Notes: a model not told the origin generated them from the sequence alone. 52,564 nucleotides of DNA from Desulfarculaceae bacterium (GCA_027067385.1 JAMOVV010000043.1:1-52564), one strand, 5' to 3'; counted from the first letter of the stretch, positions 17,993 to 27,133 are shown. Program-made: numbers and translations.

Positions 17993-18257
17993 GTTGAGTG
18001 CCTCAACTCCCGTATGGTCGGGCGTTAGCCTTCGGGCCAGCGTGGTGGCAAGATTCCGAACGGTAGGAAGCAAGTCGGTTATTTGGTCGAGTGCCTCGAC
18101 TCCCATAGGGCCGGGCGTTAGCCTTCGAGCCGGCGTAGTGGGCGAGATTCCGAACGGTGGTTTAGGTGGCTGCCCTCCTTTAGTTGAGTGCCTCGGCTCC
18201 CGTATGGTCGGGCGTTAGCCTTCGGGCCGGCGTGGTGGCAAGATTCCGAGCAGTGGA
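17993..18257. repeat. Three-copy structured direct repeat (about 70 bp units)
   Basis: Three similar units start at about 17993, 18086 and 18183 (spacing 93 and 97 bp). Each begins with a GTTGAG-TGC-CTCAAC hairpin and runs through GGGCGTTAGCCTTCG and a GATTCCGA end. In copy 2 the hairpin is GTCGAG-TGC-CTCGAC, a compensatory change on both arms. Copies 1 and 3 also contain GCC-TTCG-GGC. This fills the gap between the amidohydrolase and DUF169 genes; short frames inside it are by-products of the repeat. Confidence 0.85.
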
Positions 18258-18286
18258 AAGAAATCACCCTCACGTCGGCGTGGCGC

Positions 18287-19066
18287 TCAGTCCTTGATGC
18301 CGCAGTAGCGCTCCAGCTCGGCGTAGCGGGGCGGGAACCGGGGCTCCATGCGCTGGGCGAAGAACGGCGTGGGCACCCGGCTCACCCCCCGCTTGTGGGT
18401 GGTGGCCAACCCGTCGGCCAGGTTGTCAAACTCCGGGCGCGGCAGGGCAAAGCACAGCTCGTCGTCGGCGGTCATGGCAAAGAGCCGCTCGCCCTGGGCC
18501 GGGATGATCACGTTGCAGCGGCCGGTGAGGTGGGGGTGGATGAACTCCTGGGCGCAGGCGCAGCGGCCGGAAAAGCTGCTCTGCAAGGCCCCGCCGTGGT
18601 AGTACAAGGCCCCCTGCACCAGGCGGACGACCTGGGCCGCGTTGCCGTAGACCAGCACCAGGTCGGGCTCAAACTCGGCCTTGGACAGGGGCGCCACCAG
18701 GATCGCAGCGATGGAGCCCAGCGGGGCCTTGGGCTGGGCGGCCTGGGTGCGGGCCGCCTGCTCCAGCGTGGCGGTGAAGTCGGGGTGGATGTGCTCGCCC
18801 CGGGTAACGAAATCCGGGTCGGCGCGTAAGCCGAAGATGGGTATGGATAGGGGACAGGCCATGTCTTGTTCTAAAAAACCCATGGCCCAGCCATAGCGCC
18901 GGGCCAGGTTCACCCCCTGGCAGATGTTCAGGCGGTGGCCAAAGAGCTTCTCCGGCCGGCGAAAACCCTCGGGAATCTCCGGCTCCGGCGAGAGCTTCAC
19001 CGCCACCGGGAAGGTCAGCGGCCGGAGGTAGGTCTCCAGCAATTGGTTTAATTCCTGGTTGGTCAT
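18287..19066 (-). CDS. DUF169 family protein
   Basis: A 259-aa protein recognised as DUF169 from the N-terminal FPVAVKL, the NICQGVNLARRYGW segment with its conserved Cys, the DMACPLSIPIFG segment and the LVQGALYYHGG and FSGRCACAQEF motifs. The function is unknown; family members are common in strict anaerobes and keep several Cys residues that could bind a metal or cofactor. No membrane segment or signal is seen. GGAG lies 7 bp before the ATG. It is upstream of, and co-directional with, the amidohydrolase gene. Confidence 0.85.
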   Translation of the reverse strand: MTNQELNQLLETYLRPLTFPVAVKLSPEPEIPEGFRRPEKLFGHRLNICQGVNLARRYGWAMGFLEQDMACPLSIPIFGLRADPDFVTRGEHIHPDFTATLEQAARTQAAQPKAPLGSIAAILVAPLSKAEFEPDLVLVYGNAAQVVRLVQGALYYHGGALQSSFSGRCACAQEFIHPHLTGRCNVIIPAQGERLFAMTADDELCFALPRPEFDNLADGLATTHKRGVSRVPTPFFAQRMEPRFPPRYAELERYCGIKD

Positions 19067-19370
19067 ACTTGTTCTCCGCTGGGGGTGGTGCCGGCCGGGC
19101 CGGCGCTAAAGACGCTCCCGCGGCCTCGGGGGCTGCCCCAGGCCGCTGCCTGCCCATAATGGCAAAAAGCCCGGCGCGGCACAATAGCCCCGCGCTCCCG
19201 TCCGTCCGTCCTCCGGTGGGCCCCGGCGGGGTTTATCCTTTATTGATAAGCCCCTAACATGTTTACATCTCCCCGGCCCTGTGATAGATACTGGCACGGG
19301 TCGCCAACCGGCGGCTGCATGTAGTTGGAACGCGGCCATCATGGCTCTTATTAAACCCTGCGATATTTAA
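19067..19370. other. Divergent intergenic region with inverted repeat
   Basis: This 304-bp gap lies between DUF169 (-) and leuS (+). It contains GGGG-T-TTATC...GATAA-G-CCCC at 19228-19254, an imperfect inverted repeat that could be an operator or RNA hairpin. GCCAT-C-ATGGC at about 19335-19345 is a second small palindrome near the leuS start. I see no clear promoter pair, small gene or T-box signature. Confidence 0.35.
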
Positions 19371-21875
19371 ATGACCGAAAACAAAGAAAAAAGAACCGAA
19401 CGCTACAACCCGGCCGTCCTGGAGACCCGCTGGCAACAGCGCTGGCAAGAGGCTGGGTGCTTCAAGGCCGTCGAGGACGAGTCCCGCCAAAAATACTACG
19501 TGCTGGAGATGTTCCCCTATCCCAGCGGCCGCATCCACATGGGCCACGTGCGGGTCTACACCATCGGCGACGTGGTGGCCCGGGTGCGCCGCATGCGCGG
19601 TTTCAACGTGCTGCACCCCATGGGGTGGGACGCCTTTGGCATGCCGGCTGAAAACGCGGCCATCGCCAATAAGACCCACCCGGCCACCTGGACCTACGCC
19701 AACATCGACAACATGAAGAGCCAGCTCAAGAAGCTGGGCTACTCCCTGGACTGGGACCGCGAGTTCGCCACCTGCGACCCCTCGTATTACCAGTGGGAGC
19801 AGTTGGTCTTCTTGAAGATGTGGCAAAAGGACCTGGTATACCGTAAGCGCTCCCTGGTGAACTGGTGCGATTCCTGCCAGACGGTGCTGGCCAACGAGCA
19901 GGTGGAGCAGGGCTGCTGCTGGCGCTGCGACAACCCGGTGAGCCAGCGCGAGCTGCCCGGCTACTACTTCCGCATAACCAACTACGTCGAGGAACTGCTC
20001 CAGTGGCTCGACAAGCTGCCGGGCTGGCCCGAGCGGGTCATCACCATGCAGCGCAACTGGATCGGCAAGTCCTACGGCGCCGAGATATTCTTCCCCTTTG
20101 ACGGGCGCGAGGGCGGCATCGAGGTCTTCACCACCCGGGCCGACACCCTCTTTGGGGCCACCTTCATGAGCCTGGCCCCGGAGCATCCCCTGGCCCTTAC
20201 CCTCTCGGCCGGCACCGAGCAGGAGCAGGCGGTCAAGGACTTCATCGACAAGGTCAAGCGCCAGTCTTTCAGCGACCGGGCTGACGACAAGCTCAAGGAG
20301 GGCGTCTTCACCGGCGCCTATTGCCTTAACCCGCTCACCGGCTGGAAGATGCCCATCTACGTGGCCAACTTCGTGCTCATGGAGTACGGCTCCGGCGCGG
20401 TGATGGCCGTGCCCACCCACGACCAGCGCGATTTCGAGTTCGCCAAGCAGTACGGCCTGGACCTGGTGGAGGTGATCGTGGGGCCCGACGGCCCCCAGGG
20501 CGTGGAGAACATGACCGAGGCCTTCACCGACTACGGCACCCTGGTCAACTCCGGCCAGTTCAACGGCCTCAGTTCCGAAGAGGCCAAGAAGGCCATCGTG
20601 GCCCACCTGGAAAAAGAGGGCCGCGGCCGCCAGACCATCAACTACCGCATCCGCGACTGGGGCATCAGCCGCCAGCGTTACTGGGGCGCGCCCATACCGG
20701 TGATCCTCTGCGACAAGTGCGGCCCGGTGCCGGTGCCCGAGAAGGACCTGCCGGTGGTGCTGCCCCAGGACGTGGAGATGGACGATACGGGCCGTTCGCC
20801 GCTGCCAGGTCTCGACTCGTGGGTCAACGTGAGCTGCCCCAACTGCGGCGGCCCGGCCCGGCGCGAGACCGACACCATGGACACCTTCGTGGAGTCGTCG
20901 TGGTATTTCGCGCGCTATGCCTGCTCGGACTACGATCAGGGCGTCCTGGACCCCGAGCGCACCGGCTACTGGATGCCGGTGGACCAGTACATCGGCGGTA
21001 TCGAGCACGCGGTGCTGCACCTGCTCTACAGCCGGTTCTACACCAAGGTGCTGCGCGACTTGGGCCTGCTGGAGTGCGACGAGCCCTTTGAAAACCTGCT
21101 CACCCAGGGCATGGTCATCAAGGACGGGTCCAAGATGTCCAAGTCCAAGGGCAACGTGGTGGACCCCGACGAGATGGTGGGGCGCTACGGTGCGGACACC
21201 GTAAGGCTCTTTACCCTGTTCGCCGCCCCGCCGGAGCGCGACCTGGACTGGTCGGACCAGGGGGTGGAGGGGGCCAGCCGCTTCCTGCACCGCCTGTGGC
21301 GGGTGGCTGCGGCGGTGATCGACCAGGCCGGCGATACGGCCCCCTACGACGGCGGCGGCCGTCCGGGCCGGGCCATGGCCGAGCTGCACCGCAAGACCCA
21401 CCAGACCATCAAGAAGGTGACCGAAGACGTGGCCGAGCGCTTCCAGTTCAACACCGCCATCGCCGCCATCATGGAGCTGGTCAACCAGATGAGCCTGGCG
21501 GTGCAGGACCAAAAGGAAGACGACCCCTTGCGGGCCGCGGTGCTCAAGGAGGCCCTGGAGGCCACGGTGGTGCTGGTGAGCCCCATGGCCCCGCACATCG
21601 CCGATGAACTCTGGCAGCGCCTGGGCCACCAGGAGATGCTCATCAACCACCCCTGGCCGCAGTACGATCCCCAGGCCCTGGTCAAGGACGAGAAGCTGGT
21701 GGTGGTGCAGGTGGGCGGCAAGGTCCGGGCCAAGCTCACCCTGCCGGCCGACGCCGCCGACGCCGACCTGGAGGCCGCCGCCCTGGCCGATGAAAAGGTG
21801 AGATCGTTCATCGCCGGCAAGCAGGTAAAAAAAGTGATTGTGGTTCAGGGTAAACTGGTTAATATCGTGGTGTGA
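19371..21875 (+). CDS. leuS: Leucyl-tRNA synthetase
   Basis: An 834-aa class I aminoacyl-tRNA synthetase that charges tRNA-Leu. The HIGH motif appears as [13 protein letters not shown] (about 43-55), the CP1 editing domain contains the conserved [12 protein letters not shown], and the KMSKS motif is [15 protein letters not shown]. The C-terminal anticodon-binding helices and the small terminal domain ([12 protein letters not shown]) are intact. An in-frame stop immediately precedes the ATG (TAAATG), so this start is fixed unless a later one is used. No Shine-Dalgarno sequence is visible before it, which is unusual for this genome. The end overlaps a possible early start of lptE. Confidence 0.99.
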   Translation: MTENKEKRTERYNPAVLETRWQQRWQEAGCFKAVEDESRQKYYVLEMFPYPSGRIHMGHVRVYTIGDVVARVRRMRGFNVLHPMGWDAFGMPAENAAIANKTHPATWTYANIDNMKSQLKKLGYSLDWDREFATCDPSYYQWEQLVFLKMWQKDLVYRKRSLVNWCDSCQTVLANEQVEQGCCWRCDNPVSQRELPGYYFRITNYVEELLQWLDKLPGWPERVITMQRNWIGKSYGAEIFFPFDGREGGIEVFTTRADTLFGATFMSLAPEHPLALTLSAGTEQEQAVKDFIDKVKRQSFSDRADDKLKEGVFTGAYCLNPLTGWKMPIYVANFVLMEYGSGAVMAVPTHDQRDFEFAKQYGLDLVEVIVGPDGPQGVENMTEAFTDYGTLVNSGQFNGLSSEEAKKAIVAHLEKEGRGRQTINYRIRDWGISRQRYWGAPIPVILCDKCGPVPVPEKDLPVVLPQDVEMDDTGRSPLPGLDSWVNVSCPNCGGPARRETDTMDTFVESSWYFARYACSDYDQGVLDPERTGYWMPVDQYIGGIEHAVLHLLYSRFYTKVLRDLGLLECDEPFENLLTQGMVIKDGSKMSKSKGNVVDPDEMVGRYGADTVRLFTLFAAPPERDLDWSDQGVEGASRFLHRLWRVAAAVIDQAGDTAPYDGGGRPGRAMAELHRKTHQTIKKVTEDVAERFQFNTAIAAIMELVNQMSLAVQDQKEDDPLRAAVLKEALEATVVLVSPMAPHIADELWQRLGHQEMLINHPWPQYDPQALVKDEKLVVVQVGGKVRAKLTLPADAADADLEAAALADEKVRSFIAGKQVKKVIVVQGKLVNIVV

Positions 21876-21898
21876 TACTTGCCGGGAGGGAGGCCCCC

Positions 21899-22414
21899 GT
21901 GATCAAAAAAGCACCTTGGCTGCTCATAGCGCTATTGGTGGTGGTTAGTGCCTGTGGTTACAGTTTCCGCGGCGGCAGCAACAACCTGCCTGGCGACGTG
22001 AAAACCGTGGCCATACCCACCTTTGCCAACCGCACCACCGAGCTGCGTATCGACAGCATATTGACCGACGACGTTATCTACCAGTTCACCCGCAGCGGCA
22101 TGCTCAAGGTGGTCTCGCTGGACAAGGCCGACGCGGTGCTGCACGGCGCCATCACCAGCATCTATGTCAGCGACGTAGCTCTTACCACCTCTGACACCAG
22201 CCGCCAGCGCCGGGTGATCGTAACCATCAGCGCCAAGCTGGTGAGGACGCGGGACAAGAAGGTGCTGTGGAAGGGCAAATCGCTCTCGGAGTTCCGCTCC
22301 TACAGCGTGGCCAACGACCCGGTGGCCGACGAGGCGGCCAAGCAGGCGGCCATGGGCGAAGCGGCCGAGGAGCTGGCCCAGACCCTGCACGACCGCATCT
22401 TCGAAAACTTCTAG
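21899..22414 (+). CDS. lptE: LPS-assembly lipoprotein LptE
   Basis: A 171-aa outer-membrane lipoprotein that plugs LptD and helps deliver lipopolysaccharide to the cell surface. The signal is short and hydrophobic (WLLIALLVVVSAC), ending in a lipobox-like VVSAC|GY with Cys as lipidation site. The mature part starts GYSFRGG and continues VKTVAIPTFANRTTE, the pattern of LptE/RlpB. GTG 21899 is chosen because GGGAGGGAGG lies about 6 bp upstream; GTG 21872 would add nine residues. It sits between leuS and holA, the same order known for leuS-lptE-holA in many Proteobacteria. Confidence 0.9.
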   Translation: MIKKAPWLLIALLVVVSACGYSFRGGSNNLPGDVKTVAIPTFANRTTELRIDSILTDDVIYQFTRSGMLKVVSLDKADAVLHGAITSIYVSDVALTTSDTSRQRRVIVTISAKLVRTRDKKVLWKGKSLSEFRSYSVANDPVADEAAKQAAMGEAAEELAQTLHDRIFENF

Positions 22415-22437
22415 AAGCTGCCGGGGAACGCGGGTCC

Positions 22438-23478
22438 ATGGCGGTCTCGGGCAAAGGCGGCTCTCGATCGGTGTCGGGCCGGGGCGGGTCCAAAGGGGCG
22501 CGGCTGTGGCCGGAGGTGGACAGCGGCGACCCCGCCCCAGTGTACGGGGTCTTCGGCGAAGAAGATTTCCTGGTCACTGAGGTGATCGACCGCTTTATCG
22601 CCTCGCCGGCCTTTGCCCAAAACCCTTCGCTCAACGTGGAGCGGTTCCTGGCCGGCGACACCCCGCCGGGGCGTGTCCTGGAGAGCGCGGCCACCCTGCC
22701 TTTCTTGGGATCGCGCCGCCTGGTCATAGTCAACGATTTTCATTTGTACAAGGCCGCCCGCCAGGCCGAGTTCGCCGACTACCTGGCCCAGCCGGCGCCG
22801 AGCACCTGCCTGGTGCTGGCCGGGGTGAAGCTGGACATGCGCACCAAGCTGGCCAAGAGCCTCAAGGCCGGCGGCAAGCTGCACGTGTTCAAAAAGATGT
22901 ACCACCGGGACCTGGTGCCCTGGCTGCACCGCCGGGCCGCGGCCCGGGGCAATCGCCTGAGCCCCGGGGCGGCCGAGCGCCTGGCCGAGCTGGCCGGGCT
23001 GGGCCTGGGCGCCTTGGATTCGGAGCTGGAGAAGCTGTCGCTGTACGTGGGCGACGGGGAGGTCATCGGCGAGGCGGAAGTGAAGGCGGTGGTGGGGGCC
23101 GGCCGGTTGTACTCGATCTTTGATTTCACCGACGCCCTCACCGGCCGGCGCCTGGACCGGGCGCTCACCTCGCTGGATCAGCTCATCAGCTTGGGCGAGC
23201 CGCCGGTGCGCATCCTGGCCATGGTGGTGCGCCTGCACCGCCAGCTTTTACAGGCCCGGGCGATCTTGGACACTGGCGGCGGCCAGTCCGAGGTGCAGCG
23301 GACCCTGCGCACCCCACCGGCGGCCACCCGCACCCTGGTGGAGCGCGCCCGGCGTGAGTCGCCGAAGCGGCTCACCGGCCGGCTGCGCCTGGTGCTGGCC
23401 GCCGACGTGGCGCTCAAGTCATCGCCGGTGGCCGATCACGTGATCATGGAACGGCTGGTGATGGACCTATGCGCCTAG
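22438..23478 (+). CDS. holA: DNA polymerase III subunit delta
   Basis: A 346-aa clamp-loader subunit that opens the beta clamp for loading. It shows the DNA_pol3_delta pattern: PVYGVFGEEDFLVTEVI near the N-terminus, TLPFLGSRRLVIVNDF (clamp-interacting region), YHRDLVPWLHRRA and the C-terminal helical collar domain. The ATG at 22438 is preferred over further upstream in-frame starts, which would overlap lptE by 150 bp. A moderate GGGGAA lies about 9 bp upstream. The neighbouring leuS and lptE support the call. It converges on rpsT. Confidence 0.93.
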   Translation: MAVSGKGGSRSVSGRGGSKGARLWPEVDSGDPAPVYGVFGEEDFLVTEVIDRFIASPAFAQNPSLNVERFLAGDTPPGRVLESAATLPFLGSRRLVIVNDFHLYKAARQAEFADYLAQPAPSTCLVLAGVKLDMRTKLAKSLKAGGKLHVFKKMYHRDLVPWLHRRAAARGNRLSPGAAERLAELAGLGLGALDSELEKLSLYVGDGEVIGEAEVKAVVGAGRLYSIFDFTDALTGRRLDRALTSLDQLISLGEPPVRILAMVVRLHRQLLQARAILDTGGGQSEVQRTLRTPPAATRTLVERARRESPKRLTGRLRLVLAADVALKSSPVADHVIMERLVMDLCA

Positions 23479-23561
23479 GGCTGGAGTTGCCGCGAGAGGG
23501 CCGATGGTTGCCGGTAGGATTGGGCGGGCCGGCGTGGAATGGAGCCCTCGGCGGGGTCACA

Positions 23562-23591
23562 CAAAATGGGACCCGCCCGCGCGAGTCCCAT
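23562..23591 (-). terminator. Intrinsic terminator of rpsT
   Basis: On the minus strand ATGGGACTCGC pairs with GCGGGTCCCAT (11 bp, one T-G pair) around a GCGG loop, followed by TTTTGTGTG. It lies 30 bp after the rpsT stop. Confidence 0.75.
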
Positions 23592-23621
23592 GATCCGGCC
23601 GCCGGTTGGTCCCGGCCGGGC

Positions 23622-23888
23622 TTAGGAGTCCAGGGAGTCGACCAGGCTGGAGAGCCGGCTGATCTTGCGGGAGGCGTTGCGGCGATGGATAACGCCCTGG
23701 GCCGCGGCCTTGTCGATGGTGGGAATCGCCTGCTGCAGGGCCTGGCGGGCGGCGGCCTGGTCGCCGGCAGCCACGGCCTGGCGCACGGCCTTGATGGTGC
23801 TGCGCACGCGGGTCATGCGGGCGCGGTTGCGGGCGCGGCGCTGCAGGTTCTGCCGGGCCCGTTTCTTGGCTGAGGGATGATTGGCCAA
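23622..23888 (-). CDS. rpsT: 30S ribosomal protein S20
   Basis: An 88-aa, very basic helical protein of the small ribosomal subunit. The family signatures are MANHPSAKKRARQNLQRRA at the start and KAAAQGVIHRRNASRKISRL near the end. The start codon is TTG at 23888, with AGGAGG 8 bp upstream. A UUG start is also used by E. coli rpsT, where it takes part in autogenous control, so similar control is possible here. It is monocistronic, with a terminator after it and a repeat-containing leader region before it. Confidence 0.97.
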   Translation of the reverse strand: MANHPSAKKRARQNLQRRARNRARMTRVRSTIKAVRQAVAAGDQAAARQALQQAIPTIDKAAAQGVIHRRNASRKISRLSSLVDSLDS

Positions 23889-23944
23889 CTTGTGATCCTC
23901 CTGTGTATTTTTTCGGGGGGGCCTGCTTTTTCAGCTTCGACCAG

Positions 23945-24025
23945 CGGAGCCTGTATTTAGCTTCAGCCGTGGAGCCTGTATTTCGCTCCTGCCCCGATCC
24001 GTGGAGCTTGTATTTCGCTCCTGCC
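23945..24025. repeat. Three-copy 24-bp hairpin repeat in the rpsT/murJ gap
   Basis: Units lie at 23945-23968, 23970-23993 and 24002-24025 with the core GGAGC-CTGTATTTC-GCTCC. Each forms a 5-bp stem with a 9-base loop; copy 1 keeps pairing through a G-T pair. It lies between the divergent rpsT and murJ genes, so it may be transcribed in the leader of either. The rest of the 314-bp gap shows no gene. Confidence 0.7.
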
Positions 24026-24202
24026 TCGGCGCTTTTGCTCTGGCCCCTGGTTCCCCGCCGGCCTCCGGTTCTCGGGCTTGTGTCGGGTCCCGCCTGCGGC
24101 TGGTTTTACCCTGGGCCTGGTACATCCCCGGTAACTGTTGGGGTTGGTTGACTGAACTTGTGTTTTTAACGGGCAGGGGAGTGACTGTCAAGGGATTTGT
24201 GC

Positions 24203-25774
24203 GTGAGCGCTGCCAGTGAAAAACAAAAGGTAACCCGGGCCGCCGGGGTGATTGGCGCGGCCACCCTGGCCAGCCGGCTGGGCGGCTACCTGCGCGACAT
24301 GACCATCGCCTATTTTTTCGGGGCCTCGGCGGCCACCGACGCCTTTGTGGTGGCCTTTCGTATTCCCAACCTGCTGCGCCGGCTGTTCGCCGAGGGCAGC
24401 CTCACCGTGGCCTTTATCCCGGTTTTCACCGAGGTGCTGCGCAAGGACGGCCAGGACGAAGCGGTGTTGGTGGCCCGGTCCACCTACACGGTGACGGCTA
24501 TCCTGTTGACGGTGATCTGCGGTTTGGGGATGGTTTTCACCCCGGAGCTGCTGCGGCTCATCGCGCCGGGTTTTAAGCCGGGGCAGGAGACCTTTGAGCT
24601 GGCGGTGCACCTGGCCCGCTGGTGCCTGCCGTTCATCTTTTTCATCAGCTTGGTGGCCCTGGCCGGCGGGGTGCTCAATTCCCTGGGGCACTTTTTTGTA
24701 CCGGCGGTGACCCCGCTGGTGCTCAACATCAGCATCATCACCTGCGCGGTGGCCCTGTCGCCCCGGGTGGACCCGCCGGTCCTGAGCCTGGCCCTGGGAG
24801 TGCTCATCGGCGGGGTGCTGCAGCTCTTGTTGCAATTGCCGCTGCTCAAACATTTCGGGGTGGCCCTGCGGCCGGCCCTGGCTTTGGCCCATCCGGCCCT
24901 GCGGCGCATTGGCCGTCTCATGGTGCCGGCTATTTTTGGCGCGGCGGTCTACCAGCTCGCGGTGGTGATCAATACCATCCTGGCCTCCTGGCTGCCCAGC
25001 GGCAGCGTGAGTTATCTTTATTACGCCGACCGGCTCATCCAGTTTCCCCTGGGGATTTTCGCCATCGCGGTGGGCACCGCGGTGCTGCCCAGCCTGAGCC
25101 GCCAGGCGGCCGACGGCGACTACCCGGCGCTAATCGAGACCATGAACTACGGCCTGCGGGTTACGCTTTTCATCTGTTTGCCGGCCATGGTGGGGATCAT
25201 GGTCCTGGCCGAGCCGCTGGTGCTGCTGTTGTTCGCCCGCGGCGAGTTCGACCTGGCCACCGCGCGCCAGACGGCCTGGGCCGTGTTCGGTTATGGCTTT
25301 GGGCTGCTGGGCTTCTCCGGGGTACGGGCGGTGGTGCCGGCCTTTTATGCGCTAAAAGACACCAAGACGCCGGTTATGGTGGCGGCGGTGAGCCTGGTGG
25401 TGATGGTGGGCCTGAGCCTGGTGCTCATCGGGCCCTTGGCCCACATCGGCTTGGCTCTTGCCACCAGCGTGGCCGGGCTGACCAACCTGGCCGGGCTGTT
25501 GTGGTTGCTGCGGCGTAAAGTGGGACCCCTGGGTATGCGGTCGGTGGCCCTGGCGGCCCTGCGCATGTTGGCCGCGGTGACGGCCATGGGCCTGGCGGTG
25601 GCCGCCTTGGCCTACCTGCCTGATTGGGGCTCGGTGGGTTCCCTGGGGCGACGCTACGCCCGTCCCTTGGTGGCGGTGGTGGTGGGGGCCGGGGTGTACC
25701 TGGGCCTGGCCCGGCTCTTGCGCATCAGCGAGCTGCGCGACCTGGGGGGCATGGTGGGGCGGCGCCGGGCCTAG
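24203..25774 (+). CDS. murJ: Lipid II flippase MurJ
   Basis: A 523-aa inner-membrane protein with about 14 hydrophobic segments that flips lipid-linked peptidoglycan precursors to the periplasm. Family motifs include RAAGVIGAATLASRLGGYLRD, FFGASAATDAFVVAFRIPN with LLRRLFAEGSLTVAFIPVF, and YYADRLIQFPLGIFAIAVGTA. The GTG at 24203 is preferred because AAGGGA is 7 bp upstream; TTG 24197 would add two residues. It is a single gene, with divergent rpsT upstream and a convergent gene downstream. Confidence 0.96.
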   Translation: MSAASEKQKVTRAAGVIGAATLASRLGGYLRDMTIAYFFGASAATDAFVVAFRIPNLLRRLFAEGSLTVAFIPVFTEVLRKDGQDEAVLVARSTYTVTAILLTVICGLGMVFTPELLRLIAPGFKPGQETFELAVHLARWCLPFIFFISLVALAGGVLNSLGHFFVPAVTPLVLNISIITCAVALSPRVDPPVLSLALGVLIGGVLQLLLQLPLLKHFGVALRPALALAHPALRRIGRLMVPAIFGAAVYQLAVVINTILASWLPSGSVSYLYYADRLIQFPLGIFAIAVGTAVLPSLSRQAADGDYPALIETMNYGLRVTLFICLPAMVGIMVLAEPLVLLLFARGEFDLATARQTAWAVFGYGFGLLGFSGVRAVVPAFYALKDTKTPVMVAAVSLVVMVGLSLVLIGPLAHIGLALATSVAGLTNLAGLLWLLRRKVGPLGMRSVALAALRMLAAVTAMGLAVAALAYLPDWGSVGSLGRRYARPLVAVVVGAGVYLGLARLLRISELRDLGGMVGRRRA

Positions 25775-25793
25775 CCGGTGACTGCCATAGCAG

Positions 25794-26090
25794 CTAGGTG
25801 AGGCGCTGGAGCACCTTGCCCTGGCTGTCGACCACGAAGACGTTGAAGCCCTGGTCCTTGGCCTGGGCCAGGAGCTGGTCGCGGTGGATGGCCTCCACTG
25901 AACGTTCGGTGTTCTCCTGCGACGGCAGCATGCGCATCAGGATCTCACCGTCGGCCTTTTCCCGGGTGGCGGGGATGAACTGCACGCCCTGGTCGTCGGC
26001 CAGGCCCAGGAAGGTCTCCTCCTCGGTCGCCTCTTGGGGCTTGTCCACGATTATCCAGAGGTAGTCCTCGGTATTCACCTGGTCGGTCAT
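25794..26090 (-). CDS. Uncharacterised 98-aa soluble protein
   Basis: I do not recognise a family. The protein is acidic and has no signal or membrane segment. A central EILMRMLPSQENTER and a C-terminal FNVFVVDSQGKVLQRL suggest a small alpha/beta domain. The ATG at 26090 is preferred over that at 26096 because GGAGA sits 7 bp before it but touches the earlier one. It converges on murJ and precedes the lytic transglycosylase on the same strand after a 149-bp gap. Confidence 0.7.
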   Translation of the reverse strand: MTDQVNTEDYLWIIVDKPQEATEEETFLGLADDQGVQFIPATREKADGEILMRMLPSQENTERSVEAIHRDQLLAQAKDQGFNVFVVDSQGKVLQRLT

Positions 26091-26205
26091 TGCCATTCTC
26101 CGTAAGGCGCCGGGAGGCGTGGCTGGGGTTTCGTGGGTATATCCTTTGCTGCGGCTCGCCAGGCGGGCCGCCAGAGCTCTAGATTAATGCTAAATCGCCG
26201 GGCGC

Positions 26206-26221
26206 GCAAAACAAGTTTTGC
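26206..26221. promoter_or_regulatory. Perfect palindrome GCAAAAC-AA-GTTTTGC
   Basis: A 7-bp perfect inverted repeat with a 2-bp spacer lies just after the stop of the lytic transglycosylase gene, in the 149-bp gap before the 98-aa protein gene. There is no T-run outside the stem, so it is not a canonical terminator. It may be a protein-binding site; the target is unknown. Confidence 0.3.
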
Positions 26222-26239
26222 CGGGTGGCCGGGGGGGCT

Positions 26240-26992
26240 CTAGACGCGGGCCTGGAAGCCGTTGCTGTAGAGGTCCATCAGGCGGGTGACCTTGCTCACG
26301 TAGCCGCGGGTCTCGGCCGGCCAGGGGCGGCCGGCCTCCACGTTGGCCGGGCCGAAATTGTAGGCGGCCAGGGCCTTTTTCAGGTCTCCGTCAAAGCGAT
26401 CGATCATCATGGCCAGGTAGCGCACCCCGCCGTCGATGTTTTGCCGGGGGTCAAAAGGATCGCTCACCTTGAGGTCGCGGGCCGTCTCGGGCATGAGCTG
26501 CATCAGGCCCATGGCCCCGGCCGAAGACACGCAGGCCGGGTCGTAGTCGCTCTCGGCCTTGACCACCGCCCGTACCAGGTGGTGCGAGAGCTTGTGGCGC
26601 CGGGCGGCCTTGGTGATTAGCCTGTCAATATCTTGACGTTGCTGCAGGGTGTTTTGGGCGGTTTGGCGGGGGGCTGGTGTCATTTTTTCGGCGGCTTCGG
26701 ACGAGAGCGAGGCGAACCGACCGCTGGCCGGCGGGCGGGTGAGCCCCTGGGCCGCCAACTGGTAGGCCTGGATGTACTGGGGCAGCCGAGTGGGGGGGCG
26801 CTGGGGGCCCGCGATGCGCAGAGAGCTGCTAAGCATCATCAATTCAACTACTTGAGCTGCCAACCTGCCGTTGCCGCGCGCCATGGCCGACTTGAGCAGG
26901 TCGCCGTAGGACGCGCTAGAGGCGCCGGGCGAGGGGGATCGCACGGCCGGCGGTTGGGTGATAGCCGGCGGCAGGGGGCGCACCGAGGACAT
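26240..26992 (-). CDS. Lytic transglycosylase with C-terminal SLT domain
   Basis: A 250-aa protein whose C-terminal half is a Slt-type peptidoglycan lytic transglycosylase. The catalytic Glu is in VVKAESDYDPACVSSAGAMG, followed by GLMQLMPETA, NIDGGVRYL and LAAYNFGPANV. The N-terminal half is Pro/Ser/Ala-rich and low-complexity with no clear signal peptide, which resembles flagellar or secretion-associated enzymes with flexible N-termini. The ATG at 26992 has GGAGG 6 bp upstream; a start at 27007 would overlap that ribosome binding site. Confidence 0.88.
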   Translation of the reverse strand: MSSVRPLPPAITQPPAVRSPSPGASSASYGDLLKSAMARGNGRLAAQVVELMMLSSSLRIAGPQRPPTRLPQYIQAYQLAAQGLTRPPASGRFASLSSEAAEKMTPAPRQTAQNTLQQRQDIDRLITKAARRHKLSHHLVRAVVKAESDYDPACVSSAGAMGLMQLMPETARDLKVSDPFDPRQNIDGGVRYLAMMIDRFDGDLKKALAAYNFGPANVEAGRPWPAETRGYVSKVTRLMDLYSNGFQARV

Positions 26993-27133
26993 AGTTTTCC
27001 TCCGCAAGAATTACACGGGGAGAAAAAGCAAATTCCTTGCCAAAACCGGCCCACGCCCCGGTTGCGTCGCCGGGGGCCTTGCGGTATGGTGGCGGGGCTC
27101 CCGCGGGAGCGGTGATTTTCTTTTGGAGCCAAA

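Noticed and set aside
17994-18218. 74-aa plus-strand frame in the three-copy repeat
   Set aside because: Its residues repeat with the DNA unit, so it is a product of the repeat, not a gene.
17993-18257. CRISPR array
   Set aside because: There are only three diverged units of about 70 bp with internal hairpins and short unequal spacers, and no cas gene nearby.
19300-19370. T-box leader of leuS
   Set aside because: TTGGAACGCGG loosely resembles the T-box core, but the specifier stem and terminator/antiterminator pair are missing.
19263-21650. 795-aa minus-strand frame opposite leuS
   Set aside because: It lies fully antisense to a certain gene. Long antisense frames are common in this GC-rich DNA, and its composition (His/Gly/Val-rich) shows no family.
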